Assembly (NCBI GenBank): GCA_013044405.1
Contig: JABEUR010000039.1
Coordinates: 1-35,054, forward strand
Reading direction: 5' to 3'
Source of the DNA: Acidimicrobiaceae bacterium
GTDB lineage: Bacteria; Actinomycetota; Acidimicrobiia; Acidimicrobiales; RAAP-2
DNA: 35,054 nucleotides
Shown here: positions 24,701 through 31,780 of the stretch, one piece after another
How the letters are laid out: each line of letters begins with the position of its first letter
How positions within the stretch are numbered: position 1 is the first letter of the stretch
The notes under the pieces: model-generated
The model's database searches: none
The model's input: the letters and a program-made list of their open reading frames with translations, nothing else
What the model was told of the DNA's origin: nothing
Made by a program: the position numbers and the translations under genes

Positions 24701-25001
24701 TCGGCTGTTCAATCAATTGGCCCCGGACCTGCCCGGCCATCACTATCTGGCGCTTCTCGCCGACGCGATCGGTGACCCCAAGGGCGCTGATGAGCACTTC
24801 ACGATGGCACTCGATCTCCTACAAGGTATCGAAGCACCGGTGATGGCTGCCATGACTCAGGTCGCTTGGGCCCGATCGCTGATGGGCCGCCACCTGATCG
24901 AGGAGTCGCGTCAAATGGCCGAGTCAGCTCTTGATTCGGCACAGCGGGCCGGCGCGACGCAGATCGTGATCGACGCCCGCCAAATACTGGAGGTCGGATG
25001 A
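21711..25001 (+). CDS. Class III nucleotide cyclase - AAA ATPase - TPR regulator
   Basis: A large cytosolic signalling protein (about 1096 residues). The cyclase domain (about 25-180) keeps the catalytic set: metal Asp32 (FSDIVGST) and Asp76 (GDG), purine-binding Lys72 and Asp127 (DVFG), and transition-state Asn134 and Arg138 (VNEAAR), so it may make cAMP. A STAND/AAA_16-type ATPase follows, with Walker A GEPGLGKS (239-246) and Walker B VVLILDDLHW (352-361). The remaining 500 or so residues are helical repeat (TPR-like). There is no C-terminal LuxR HTH, unlike the related MalT-like regulators. GTG 21711 (GGGGG 5 nt upstream) is preferred; TTG 21675 is in frame. First gene of a three-gene overlapping operon. 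Confidence 0.9.
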   Translation: METGGLDASSQPARVVLAPPTGLAFLSVFFSDIVGSTELRARHGDARADQWHGEVDVMTREVVEQFRGSVVKGLGDGLMATFRVPTEAVKAAIVVQQSIARRNRRAAVPLLVRIGIAAGEVDVTDDDVFGYAVNEAARFCAAAGAGSILVGEIAAISARRADVTFGDPVMVAITPAAPAATAMPVVFDLGGDVKIPLPSPLEKANLGGHFVGRQSQLEALMACWQHARSGEVHVGVLIGEPGLGKSSLLGTFAKMVSSDSAFVLYGRCDERSSAPYQPFIDALVHFVENCPPDDLRSSLGPTAGEIDRLVPRLAERLGVPSPARSSDPESERWRLQDAMVSAIRRLSSYEPVVLILDDLHWAGATTIDLLERLLRIAIRDRILIVLASRPWDPESDPHVGQLLADRHRLLQPVTDVLLDGLARHEVMDLALEWKGRADIEGEQIDELWHITSGNPLFVSQLLRTTGEHELIPRDLPQGVIDVIERQLERHTPATLDLLRVGSLMGLQFEIVVAAAAAGLSRSVVLECLEEASQSGVVVALDGSPLRYEFAHALVRRAIANQLSPGRRRDLHSRIARALEAVPALQRDERIHQLAQHWFEAGDLGDPTKAVTAGCAAAALAMSHFALADATELLDRVDQIALYVDDARTLAEAAVLRAEVECLAARPEARSHQLHACAVATSLGDPALMARAALAHSRNYFSVYGSTDQERVAALRGALDVCSSEHRATRALLLSRLANETTFDASRERGFALVDEALSIARELGDPATLASVLNHRQYVLGGPDFLAVRLREGMELCSIALEQNDLLLELHGRRRLCASATENADIALVDECIVRLKQINEQVDLPAAKWEMVSVQASRAIVAGRLKEAAALVKRALELGTGAGQSDAFVFAGAQLMHLNYLRGRLPSTMDTFLDLTPVEVTTPLVSWVARQLHLSARFDEAQVWWERALSAGLESQVDVGVNAGLVLTSWAYMAAVSERDDSVITMLQRRLWDYRDRLFNQLAPDLPGHHYLALLADAIGDPKGADEHFTMALDLLQGIEAPVMAAMTQVAWARSLMGRHLIEESRQMAESALDSAQRAGATQIVIDARQILEVG

Positions 25002-26152
25002 ATCGTGCAATCTCTCTCGAGCACATCAAGCAGGTCAGCGTCATTGAGGACCGCGTTCTGCGTAACCTTTGGGTGACCCAGACCTACGCCGACCTTTCGG
25101 GCGCGCTCGGTGCTCTGCTCGATCGCGGCACGTGCAACTGGTGCACTTTTGCGACATGGGCGTCCTTCACGGTTGGCGGGAACATGCGCGGTGATGCTCT
25201 GCCCTCCTGGTTACGTCAGCGAGTGCTCTTGCCCGACGGCCTGATGGGATCAGACGGCTCGTCATCCCCGGGCCATGATTGGAATGCGTTGCGCCAACTT
25301 CTCGACAATCCTCAGTCGCATCACGTGCTCGACGTCACCCGTGGGCTACTCGGTGAGATGGCCATCAACCTCTCGAACGGCAACACCGAGGTCTTCGTCG
25401 AGATTGCGCCACCCGCCTCGCTGTTCGTCGAAGAGTTCAGCGCCCCGTCGGTCGATACCGCTTCTGCGCGAGCCAAGGTCCTCGACGCCTGCGACGGGGC
25501 ACCGGAGTTTGAGGGGGTGAATCGGCTTCGTGCGGGCTACTCCCTGTGGTGCGACGCGATGGCCTCGCAGAGCGCGACTGAGCGCAGTCAGTTGATCCTC
25601 GCGGGTTCATTGCAGCTGGGAGTGCATGAACAAAATCATCTTCAACCGGTCATCGCATCGAGCATGGACATGGGGATCAATCAGGCAGCCGCACGTCTGA
25701 GCCAGAGCATCGCGATGCATTCGCACGTCCTCTCGTCCGTCGAACAAGGCGTCGATCTGGCACTGCATCCAGCGACCCGGACCATCGCGGACCTATGGGA
25801 TGGGATCATGACCGCGACGTTGGCCACGATCACCAGTCCCGAGGGGACGATGCGTCTCGATCACGACGTTCCGGCTATTTTGGGCCAACCATTCGACCCA
25901 CCCGAACTTTCTCCAACCGTCGTCGCCGATCTAGAGGTGCTGTTGAGTCGCTTTGAGCGCAGTCGCCGGCCAGGTAGACATAGTGGCGCGCGCGACTGGG
26001 CGAGTTTCGACGACCGCATGGATTTCATCGCGAACCTATTCGTCTCGCGCCATCACTTCGAGCCCCTCTACGCTGCCCCATTCGACGACGCGACGTTGGC
26101 GGCGATGCTCGAAGACCAACTCCCGGCGTCGATGACGGTCCAGAGCGCGTGA
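24998..26152 (+). CDS. Conserved protein of unknown function with HEQNH motif
   Basis: A 384-residue, soluble, mostly helical protein. The N-terminal part has CNWCTFATWASFTVGGNMRGDALPSWL and the middle has SLQLGVHEQNHLQPVIA with His210-Glu211-x-x-His214, the HExxH arrangement. Similar blocks ('NWctfAtWaS', 'lQlG.hEQ..LQP') occur, from memory, in unnamed actinobacterial proteins coded next to MpaB-type oxygenases; usually the last position is not His, so a zinc-protease reading is doubtful. ATG overlaps the cyclase stop (ATGA), and its own stop overlaps the MpaB gene. Probably a partner of that oxygenase; role unknown. Confidence 0.75.
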   Translation: MNRAISLEHIKQVSVIEDRVLRNLWVTQTYADLSGALGALLDRGTCNWCTFATWASFTVGGNMRGDALPSWLRQRVLLPDGLMGSDGSSSPGHDWNALRQLLDNPQSHHVLDVTRGLLGEMAINLSNGNTEVFVEIAPPASLFVEEFSAPSVDTASARAKVLDACDGAPEFEGVNRLRAGYSLWCDAMASQSATERSQLILAGSLQLGVHEQNHLQPVIASSMDMGINQAAARLSQSIAMHSHVLSSVEQGVDLALHPATRTIADLWDGIMTATLATITSPEGTMRLDHDVPAILGQPFDPPELSPTVVADLEVLLSRFERSRRPGRHSGARDWASFDDRMDFIANLFVSRHHFEPLYAAPFDDATLAAMLEDQLPASMTVQSA

Positions 26153-27345
26153 TTAGTCCAGGCGGGTCCGCGACGTCTCCGTCGGTCGGCAGCGAGCGCT
26201 TCAGCGACGAATTCCTCGAGGGGCTCCGGCGAGAGGGTGACGCTGGGGCCGATGAAGCTGTACAAACATTCTTCGAGGTCGTCGATGCTTCGGCATCGGG
26301 CCTTTACCCGATGCTCGTTCGTGCGACAGGAGGCGGACTCGACGACGAACATGCTCCCGGGGTCGCCGCATTCGCTCGGATGCTCGAACCCTGGCCGGAG
26401 TGGGCCGACGCGTCTCTTGTCAGACTCGGTCAGGAGGTATTCGGCGACTGGGGAATGCAGCTCTCGGCGGGACTCTTCATGGCCTCGTTGCCGATGACGT
26501 ACGCCTGTGCAAAAGGGGCGGAACCGCTCGTTCGGACCGCTCGAATGACCTCCAACCCAAAACGTCGCTTCCTCGAGACTGGTCAGATGATCATCGACGT
26601 TATGTCGCCAGGCTCCCTCGTAGCGGGTGCGCGTGGTTATCAGGCGGTGCGTCACGTGCGCCTCATGCACGCGGCCGTGCGCTACACGCTGACTCATCCT
26701 GAATCGGTCGAGGTGATGGGTGCGCCGCCGCTCGAAGCGTGGGACCCGTCACTCGGCACGCCCCTCAATCAAGAAGACCTCCTCGGATGCTTGCTCGCCT
26801 TTAGCGTGCTCGGTCTGCGCTCACTCGAACGCGTCGGAGTCAGACTGAATGCACGCGAAGCCGAGGCCTACGTCCACACGTGGAACCTAGTGGGTTACCA
26901 GATAGGTGTTCGTCCGGACCTCTTGCCGCTGGATCACGCCGACGCCACCACGGTCGCGAATCGAATCTTTGCCCGCCAGTCGGCGGCGAGTGCCGCCGGC
27001 CAGGAACTCACGGCTACGGCGCTGGGTGCCATGGGAGACCTGCTCGGATCCAAGCGCTTCGTCGGACTGCCAGCTTCTGGCGTGCGCTACTTCCTCGGAA
27101 GCGAAGTGGCCACGCTGCTCGGAGTACCGCCTGCGGACTGGACGCGAATGATCTTCCCGCTGATGCGCCGAATTGATTCGGCCCTGAGCGGCGTACTCGG
27201 TCTCCTGCCCGGCCAACACTCGATTTCGGCGGCGCTCGGCCGACGATTCGTAATTGGCCTAGAGGCCGCTGAGCGCGGTGGAGGCCGACCGCAGTTTGAG
27301 ATTAGCGATGAACTGAGGTCTGCTTGGGGCATCGACCTCAATTGA
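26149..27345 (+). CDS. MpaB/latex-clearing-protein-type haem oxygenase (DUF2236)
   Basis: A 398-residue DUF2236 protein. Core segment RFLETGQMIIDVMSP...GYQAVRHVRLMHAAVRYTL, then WDPSLGTPLNQEDLLGCLLAFSVLGLRSLERVGV and WNLVGYQIGVRPDLLP. Arg140, Thr144 and His174 keep the spacing (4 and 30) of Arg164, Thr168 and haem ligand His198 that I recall for the rubber oxygenase Lcp of Streptomyces K30; the distal Lys167 of Lcp is Glu143 here. So a haem b oxygenase acting on an unsaturated lipid-like substrate is likely, rubber itself unlikely to be provable. No signal peptide is visible. GTG start overlaps the upstream stop (GTGA). Confidence 0.85.
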   Translation: MISPGGSATSPSVGSERFSDEFLEGLRREGDAGADEAVQTFFEVVDASASGLYPMLVRATGGGLDDEHAPGVAAFARMLEPWPEWADASLVRLGQEVFGDWGMQLSAGLFMASLPMTYACAKGAEPLVRTARMTSNPKRRFLETGQMIIDVMSPGSLVAGARGYQAVRHVRLMHAAVRYTLTHPESVEVMGAPPLEAWDPSLGTPLNQEDLLGCLLAFSVLGLRSLERVGVRLNAREAEAYVHTWNLVGYQIGVRPDLLPLDHADATTVANRIFARQSAASAAGQELTATALGAMGDLLGSKRFVGLPASGVRYFLGSEVATLLGVPPADWTRMIFPLMRRIDSALSGVLGLLPGQHSISAALGRRFVIGLEAAERGGGRPQFEISDELRSAWGIDLN

Positions 27346-27419
27346 GAGCGCCGCCCCCACGCACGGCATCGGTACCGTCGCGCCAGACAGAGGAGTCGAC
27401 CTCGTTCGAGCGCCTCGGG

Positions 27420-27845
27420 CTACTCGGAGGTATCGACCACCATGATCGAACAGTTGACGCCGTGGGCCACCGAGTTGGGAACACTTCCCAAGACGCGCCT
27501 CGCCCCCTTCATCCCGCGGTTGCCGACGACCACCAAGTCAGCTTCGATCTGAGCGGCGGTCTCGATGATCGCATCCGCGGGCTCTCCTCCTGCGTGGTGC
27601 AGGACTGGATCAAGACCTTGGGCTTTGGCGATGAACGAGAGATCTTGAAGGAGTGCACTGACCCCGCCGTCGTCGTGAACATGCTTGAACTCTCCCGGTA
27701 AGAGACTCTCAGCGACATTTTTGGGGGACTGGACTGTCACGATGTGCAGAGCTCCACCCGCCATGGCGGCCAGACTCGCCGCCACTTCGACAGCTCGCTT
27801 GGCGGTGGTCGTTCCGTCGGCGGCGACCAGAACCTTCTTGAACAT
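27420..27845 (-). CDS. Universal stress protein (UspA family)
   Basis: Single-domain Usp of 141 residues with the N-terminal KKVLVAADGTTTAKRAVE and the ATP-binding signature GNRGMKGARRVLGSVPNSVAHGVNCSIMVV (G-x2-G-x9-G-S pattern), so it belongs to the nucleotide-binding subgroup. GAGGAG lies 6 nt before the ATG, and CATACT near 27870 on the minus strand could be its -10. It converges with the MpaB operon. Confidence 0.92.
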   Translation of the reverse strand: MFKKVLVAADGTTTAKRAVEVAASLAAMAGGALHIVTVQSPKNVAESLLPGEFKHVHDDGGVSALLQDLSFIAKAQGLDPVLHHAGGEPADAIIETAAQIEADLVVVGNRGMKGARRVLGSVPNSVAHGVNCSIMVVDTSE

Positions 27846-28084
27846 GCGTACTCCTCATTGGTGGGACGACAGTATGCCGAGTACATCGAACTGGGACTCT
27901 TAGGTTGGTAAGTCTCGAATCTAGCCTAGGAACGTACCCTGCGAAAGGGGATATTGCCAGTGACCGAATGGGTGCAATCGGCATCGATTGGGACTCGATT
28001 CTTGGACGAGGTGCCGAGCTCGAGGGGGGTCTACTCAGAGCGCTGCACTGGTTGAGGTGGAACCTTGTTGGGCGAGGCGAGCCT
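27846..28084. other. 240-bp gap between usp and the ABC permease
   Basis: Both flanking genes are on the minus strand. The usp ribosome-binding site and a possible -10 are at the left end. A plus-strand TTG frame (27905-28219) runs through the gap but overlaps the permease antisense and has no ribosome-binding site, so it is not called. Confidence 0.35.
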
Positions 28085-28864
28085 TCATCGGCGAAGCGGT
28101 TGCCACTTGAAGCTGAGTCGGGCGACGACAAAGCTAACCACTCCCCAAACGCCGAGCACGACGAAGGTTCGGTATTGGTAACCGGTCCCCGCCGAACTGG
28201 CGAGGACGGACTGCATTGACTGGGCGAGGGGTTCGAGCGGAAGGTAATTGGATACATCCACGAGCCAGTGCGGCATCAGGTCTGGAGGGAGGAAGACCCC
28301 GCTGGTGAAACTCAGGGTGATCGCCACAAAGGGCCCGACGGAGGAGCCCATCTCGGGGGTCGTGATCAGACGGGTGATGGCGAGCGCGACGGCCGTGAAG
28401 CAAAAGACGCCCAACAAGGTGTAGGCAAATATTGCCGAGAGGGCTGCTGCGCGCAGATGCAGGTCGTAGACCAAGGTCGCTATGGTCATCATCACCACGA
28501 CCAAGCCCAGCGAAATCAGCACGTTGAAGAGGATCTGTCCGGCGAGGTAACTGCCCGGCGGGACCGGCGCCGCTCGGAACCGTTTGAGCCAGCCAGCCTC
28601 GCGTGCACCGACTACCGCCACCATCACTCCGGTGAAGGTGCCCAGCATGAGACCGTAGGCGGTCAGCCCGCCAGCGTAGAAGGCGATGGCGCTCATCTGA
28701 TACCCGGCGGCCACAGCGATCTGGCCCTGATGGGCGAAGACCCAACTCAAGATGACCAAGAGACCTACCGGCATGACGACGCCGAGCACCACGGTACGAG
28801 CGCTGCGCAGATAGGCGCGCAGGTTATAGAGGGCCTGGGCGAGGCTGAGTCGGATGAATCTCAC
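28085..28864 (-). CDS. ABC-2-type permease (exporter 2)
   Basis: A 259-residue membrane subunit with six hydrophobic segments (about 23-45, 57-80, 100-130, 135-160, 165-190, 225-248) and the ABC2_membrane pattern FVAITLSFTSGVFLPPDLMPHWLVDVSNYLPLEPLAQ. Its ATG overlaps the stop of the ATPase gene (ATGA). Third cistron of leader ORF - ATPase - permease. Confidence 0.9.
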   Translation of the reverse strand: MRFIRLSLAQALYNLRAYLRSARTVVLGVVMPVGLLVILSWVFAHQGQIAVAAGYQMSAIAFYAGGLTAYGLMLGTFTGVMVAVVGAREAGWLKRFRAAPVPPGSYLAGQILFNVLISLGLVVVMMTIATLVYDLHLRAAALSAIFAYTLLGVFCFTAVALAITRLITTPEMGSSVGPFVAITLSFTSGVFLPPDLMPHWLVDVSNYLPLEPLAQSMQSVLASSAGTGYQYRTFVVLGVWGVVSFVVARLSFKWQPLRR

Positions 28865-29769
28865 GGTTCAGCTCCGGTCGCTCCGAGGAACACGTCGTTG
28901 AGAGTCGGTCGAACGACTTCGAGTCCGACCAGCGTTTGGCCGGTGGACTGGGACCACGTGAGCAGGCGCATCAGGACGTCTTGCACGTCGTCACCCAGGA
29001 GCACCGCTGCCACGTTGTCGCGCACTGCGAAGTTGACTTTGCAGATCGTGCAGAGTGTCGACTGGTCGACTCCGTAGGGCAGCTCGAAGCGGATCGTGGT
29101 GGCACCGAGGGCACTGATGAGTGCGGACGAGGTACCTTCGGCCACGATTTGACCCTTGGACATGATGGCGAGTCGATCGCAGAGCCGCTCGGCCTCTTCC
29201 ATGTAGTGCGTGGTCAACACGATCGACGTGCCTTGCTCACGCAGCCCTTCGATCACTCCCCAGAACTCTCGACGCGCTACGGGGTCAAAGCCGGTGGTCG
29301 GCTCATCGAGGAAGAGCAGATCCGGATGGCCGATTATTCCCAGGGCGACGTCGATGCGACGCTTCTGGCCGCCCGACAGCCGGCCGATCCGTTCGTCGGC
29401 CCGATCGGCGAGGCCCACCAGCTCAAGGGTCTCGGTCACGTCACGGGGGTTGGTGAAGAAGCTGGCGAACAGCGCGAGGGTCTCGTTGACCGTGTGGAGT
29501 GGATCGAAGTCGGACTCTTGGAGGACGAGTCCGATCCGATCGCGCCAATGGCGGTGTGCGTGGACTGGATTGACCCCCAGCACCGTCGCGGATCCCTGGT
29601 CCGGCTTTTGGAAGCCCTCGAGGATTTCGATGGTGGTGGTCTTGCCAGCGCCGTTCTCGCCGAGAAGACCGAAGATCTCACCGCTTCTCACGACGAAACT
29701 CACGTCGTCGACGGCTATGAGGCGGCCGAATCGCTTGGTCAGTCCCGTCACCTCGATGACGTTGGTCAT
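28861..29769 (-). CDS. ABC transporter ATP-binding protein (exporter 2)
   Basis: DrrA-type ATPase of 302 residues: Walker A GENGAGKT (37-44), Q-loop LVLQE, signature LSGGQ (131-135), Walker B LLFLDEP (151-157), H-loop TTHYMEEA. The last 80 residues are the regulatory C-terminal extension usual in daunorubicin-type exporters. The ATG lies in an ATGA overlap with a 46-codon upstream ORF and has only a weak ribosome-binding site (GGAA), so its translation may depend on the leader. Pairs with the permease that follows. Confidence 0.92.
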   Translation of the reverse strand: MTNVIEVTGLTKRFGRLIAVDDVSFVVRSGEIFGLLGENGAGKTTTIEILEGFQKPDQGSATVLGVNPVHAHRHWRDRIGLVLQESDFDPLHTVNETLALFASFFTNPRDVTETLELVGLADRADERIGRLSGGQKRRIDVALGIIGHPDLLFLDEPTTGFDPVARREFWGVIEGLREQGTSIVLTTHYMEEAERLCDRLAIMSKGQIVAEGTSSALISALGATTIRFELPYGVDQSTLCTICKVNFAVRDNVAAVLLGDDVQDVLMRLLTWSQSTGQTLVGLEVVRPTLNDVFLGATGAEP

Positions 29770-29906
29770 CGCCGCGTTCCAGGTTGCGTGCAGCTGAAGC
29801 CGGTGTCAGCAGGCGAATCCCGTGAATCCGAGGGCCGCCGCGACACCGCGGGGACTCTTGACAACGAGCCAGTCTCCCGTATCTCATCCGTCATAGCTTG
29901 GTGCAC
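29766..29906 (-). CDS. 46-codon leader ORF upstream of exporter 2
   Basis: GTG at 29906 with AGGAGG 6 nt upstream (29913-29918), one of the best ribosome-binding sites in the window. It has no stop for 46 codons and ends in TGA at 29768-29766, overlapping the ABC ATPase ATG at 29769 (ATGA). ATG at 29894 is an in-frame alternative. The peptide is Arg/Ser/Pro-rich without a recognisable domain or membrane helix. The likely role is translational coupling or a regulatory leader; not recognised as a known family. Confidence 0.5.
   Translation of the reverse strand: MHQAMTDEIRETGSLSRVPAVSRRPSDSRDSPADTGFSCTQPGTRR
29858..29885 (+). promoter_or_regulatory. Plus-strand promoter-like pair antisense to the leader ORF
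   Basis: TTGACA (29858-29863), 16-bp spacer, TATCTC (29880-29885). It would transcribe rightward across a gene-free stretch toward two hairpins at 30143-30178. Near-consensus -35 but a modest -10; may be chance. Confidence 0.3.
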
Positions 29907-30188
29907 CGTTCACCTCCTGACGTCAAAAGCTCGGTTCGAAAGTCGCTCGTGAAGTGCGAACGTGCGTAAATCGTCAGTACCAACCATTGTCGCCGGTTTG
30001 CCGGCCCTTCGCCAACGACGAGTTCGCCAGGGCCCGAGTGGTGTGGTCAGGTTCATGCAGCGTGGAGCGCGATTGGCTCGACGAAGTGTTGAAATCGTGG
30101 GCTTCGAATGTTGCTGGTTTGGTATCGCTTCAGACCGGGTCTGTGGGTCAGCACCCACCGAGCGACCCGCAGAGCGGGACTACGTCGC
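29907..30188. other. Gap between the two exporter operons
   Basis: About 280 bp left once the leader ORF is taken into account. It holds the leader's AGGAGG site, upstream sequence expected to carry the exporter 2 promoter, and paired hairpins at its right end. No other gene is supported. Confidence 0.4.
30143..30178. terminator. Two hairpins after the exporter 3 operon
   Basis: GTGGGT-CAGC-ACCCAC (30143-30158) and CCCGC-AGA-GCGGG (30166-30178), both perfect, 10-45 bp after the stop of the minus-strand permease ending at 30189. Without a T-run they are only probable terminators. Confidence 0.45.
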
Positions 30189-30977
30189 TCAAGGCAGCAA
30201 GATACTGCGAAATCTCCTGGCCGCGAGCCAGAGTCCCGCGCCGGCGATGGCGACGAGGTAGGTGGCGCGAAGGATCATCATCCAGTCGAGCTGGCCGAGG
30301 GAGAACCCGCGCAACAATGTCGCGGACTGGTACAGCGGTGAGAACGAGACGATCACCCCGAGCCACTTCGGATAGAGCGATATCGGGAAGAAGGTCGCTG
30401 AGAAGAGGAAGAGCGGGAGTTGGACCAGGGCGACCAAATCGAAGTCCTGCCATGATCGTATGTACGTGCAGGCGGCGAGTCCCACGCAGCTAAAGGCGAG
30501 ACTCGTGAGTATCGCCGCGGGCCAGCAGAGTACCACCCAGTAGCTGGGCGAGTCGCCGAGCAAGACCATGCACGTGATGAAGGAGGCGGCGTAGATCGAC
30601 GCCCGGGCCAGGGCCCACCACACCTCGCCGAGCGCGACGTCGGTGACCTCGAGGGGCGTGGCCAGCACGGCCTCGTAGGCGTGTGAGATCTTGAGGCGGA
30701 AGAAGGTGTTGAAGATCGAATCGATCATCGCACCGTTCATCGCCGAAGTTGCCAACATGCCCGGAGCAACGAACGTGGCGTAGGTGACAATTCGTCCGCC
30801 GACCGTGATGTTCCCGACGAGGTGATTGAGTCCGATCCCGATGCTCAACAAGTAGAACAACGGCTCGAAGAAGCCCGAGACCAGCATGAGCCACTGCGAA
30901 CGATACACCGTGAAGTTGCGCTCCACGATGTGATACGAGCGGCGCGAGCCGAATCGAGGGATCTCACGTGTCAACAT
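30189..30977 (-). CDS. ABC-2-type permease B (NodJ-like, exporter 3)
   Basis: A 262-residue membrane protein with the NodJ/ABC2_membrane pattern: ERNFTVYRSQWLMLVSGFFEPLFYLLSIGIGL, FVAPGMLATSAMNGAMIDS, YEAVLATPLEVTDVALGEVWWALARA and LFLFSATFFPISLYPKWL. Six membrane segments. ATG at 30977 shares one base with the stop of permease A (TGATG). A longer in-frame ORF back to 31508 runs antisense-frame through permease A and is not used. Confidence 0.92.
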   Translation of the reverse strand: MLTREIPRFGSRRSYHIVERNFTVYRSQWLMLVSGFFEPLFYLLSIGIGLNHLVGNITVGGRIVTYATFVAPGMLATSAMNGAMIDSIFNTFFRLKISHAYEAVLATPLEVTDVALGEVWWALARASIYAASFITCMVLLGDSPSYWVVLCWPAAILTSLAFSCVGLAACTYIRSWQDFDLVALVQLPLFLFSATFFPISLYPKWLGVIVSFSPLYQSATLLRGFSLGQLDWMMILRATYLVAIAGAGLWLAARRFRSILLP

Positions 30978-31780
30978 CAGTCCACCAAACGGCGTCGCAT
31001 GGAACGTCGCCCCCAGAGGATGCCGCCTATCGACATCATGACGAGCACACCGACATGGCACGTGGTGGCGACGAGTGAACCTTGTCCGAAGGCGGCCGAG
31101 CGCGCGAGGGCGACGCCGTGGTACAGGGGAACAAATTGAACGACCGGACGTAAGTAGCCGGGATAGGCCGAGAGTGGATAGAAGGTCGCTGAGAAGAGGA
31201 ACATCGGAACGATCGCGAACCGGTAGATCGTCGTGAATGATGCGTCGCTCTGTGCGCTTGCGGCAAACGCTACGAGAGGAGCCGCGAAGGCCAACGTGAT
31301 CAGCGCGCCGATCAGGGGGAGTGTCAAGCTCCACCAGGATTGCAGTGCGCCAAAGCAACCGATAATGATGGTGTAGACGACTCCGGTCGCCAAGGAGCGC
31401 GTGGCGACCCAGGTCAACTTGCCCGTGAGGATGTCCTCGGGTTCGAGCGGTGTGGCTGCGGCCGCGTGATAGTTGCGTATCCACTTGACGGCAGCCAGTA
31501 CGGGCCACAATGACTCACTCTCTCCCATTTGCATCGTGGTCGTGGCGAGAAGACTCGGTGCGATGAAGTGGAGGAAGCTCTGTCCTTGGACGAGTCCGCT
31601 ATGGGCACTCACCAGATGACCGACCCCGATCCCGAGTGACGCGAGAAAGAAGATGGGGAACAGGACGGTGCTGGCCGCAGTACCGCGCCAGGTCTGGGAG
31701 TAAAACGTTGCGTGGTACCACCAGCTTCGCCGCCATCGCGACCAACCGAGGGTGGTTTGGCTCGAGGTCGTCATCGTCAA
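30977..31780 (-). CDS. ABC-2-type permease A (NodJ-like, exporter 3)
   Basis: A 267-residue permease closely resembling permease B in plan: FYSQTWRGTAASTVLFPIFFLASLGIGVGHLV, FIAPSLLATTTMQMGESES, YHAAAATPLEPEDILTGKLTWVATRS and LFSATFYPLSAYPGYLRPVVQ. The two likely arose by duplication and form a heterodimer with the ATPase coded just before. Its ATG overlaps the ATPase stop. Confidence 0.92.
   Translation of the reverse strand: MTMTTSSQTTLGWSRWRRSWWYHATFYSQTWRGTAASTVLFPIFFLASLGIGVGHLVSAHSGLVQGQSFLHFIAPSLLATTTMQMGESESLWPVLAAVKWIRNYHAAAATPLEPEDILTGKLTWVATRSLATGVVYTIIIGCFGALQSWWSLTLPLIGALITLAFAAPLVAFAASAQSDASFTTIYRFAIVPMFLFSATFYPLSAYPGYLRPVVQFVPLYHGVALARSAAFGQGSLVATTCHVGVLVMMSIGGILWGRRSMRRRLVD

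Noticed and set aside
24998..26152. HEQNH as a zinc metalloprotease
   Set aside because: No third ligand, signal peptide or protease-family context; likely chance or a family-specific variant.
27905..28219. Plus-strand ORF of 104 codons between usp and the permease
   Set aside because: TTG start without a ribosome-binding site, half of it antisense to the permease gene, no recognisable domain.
30189..31508. 439-codon minus-strand ORF extending permease B upstream
   Set aside because: The N-terminal 177 codons are out of frame with permease A, Arg-rich and without family likeness; the real start is the TGATG overlap at 30977.
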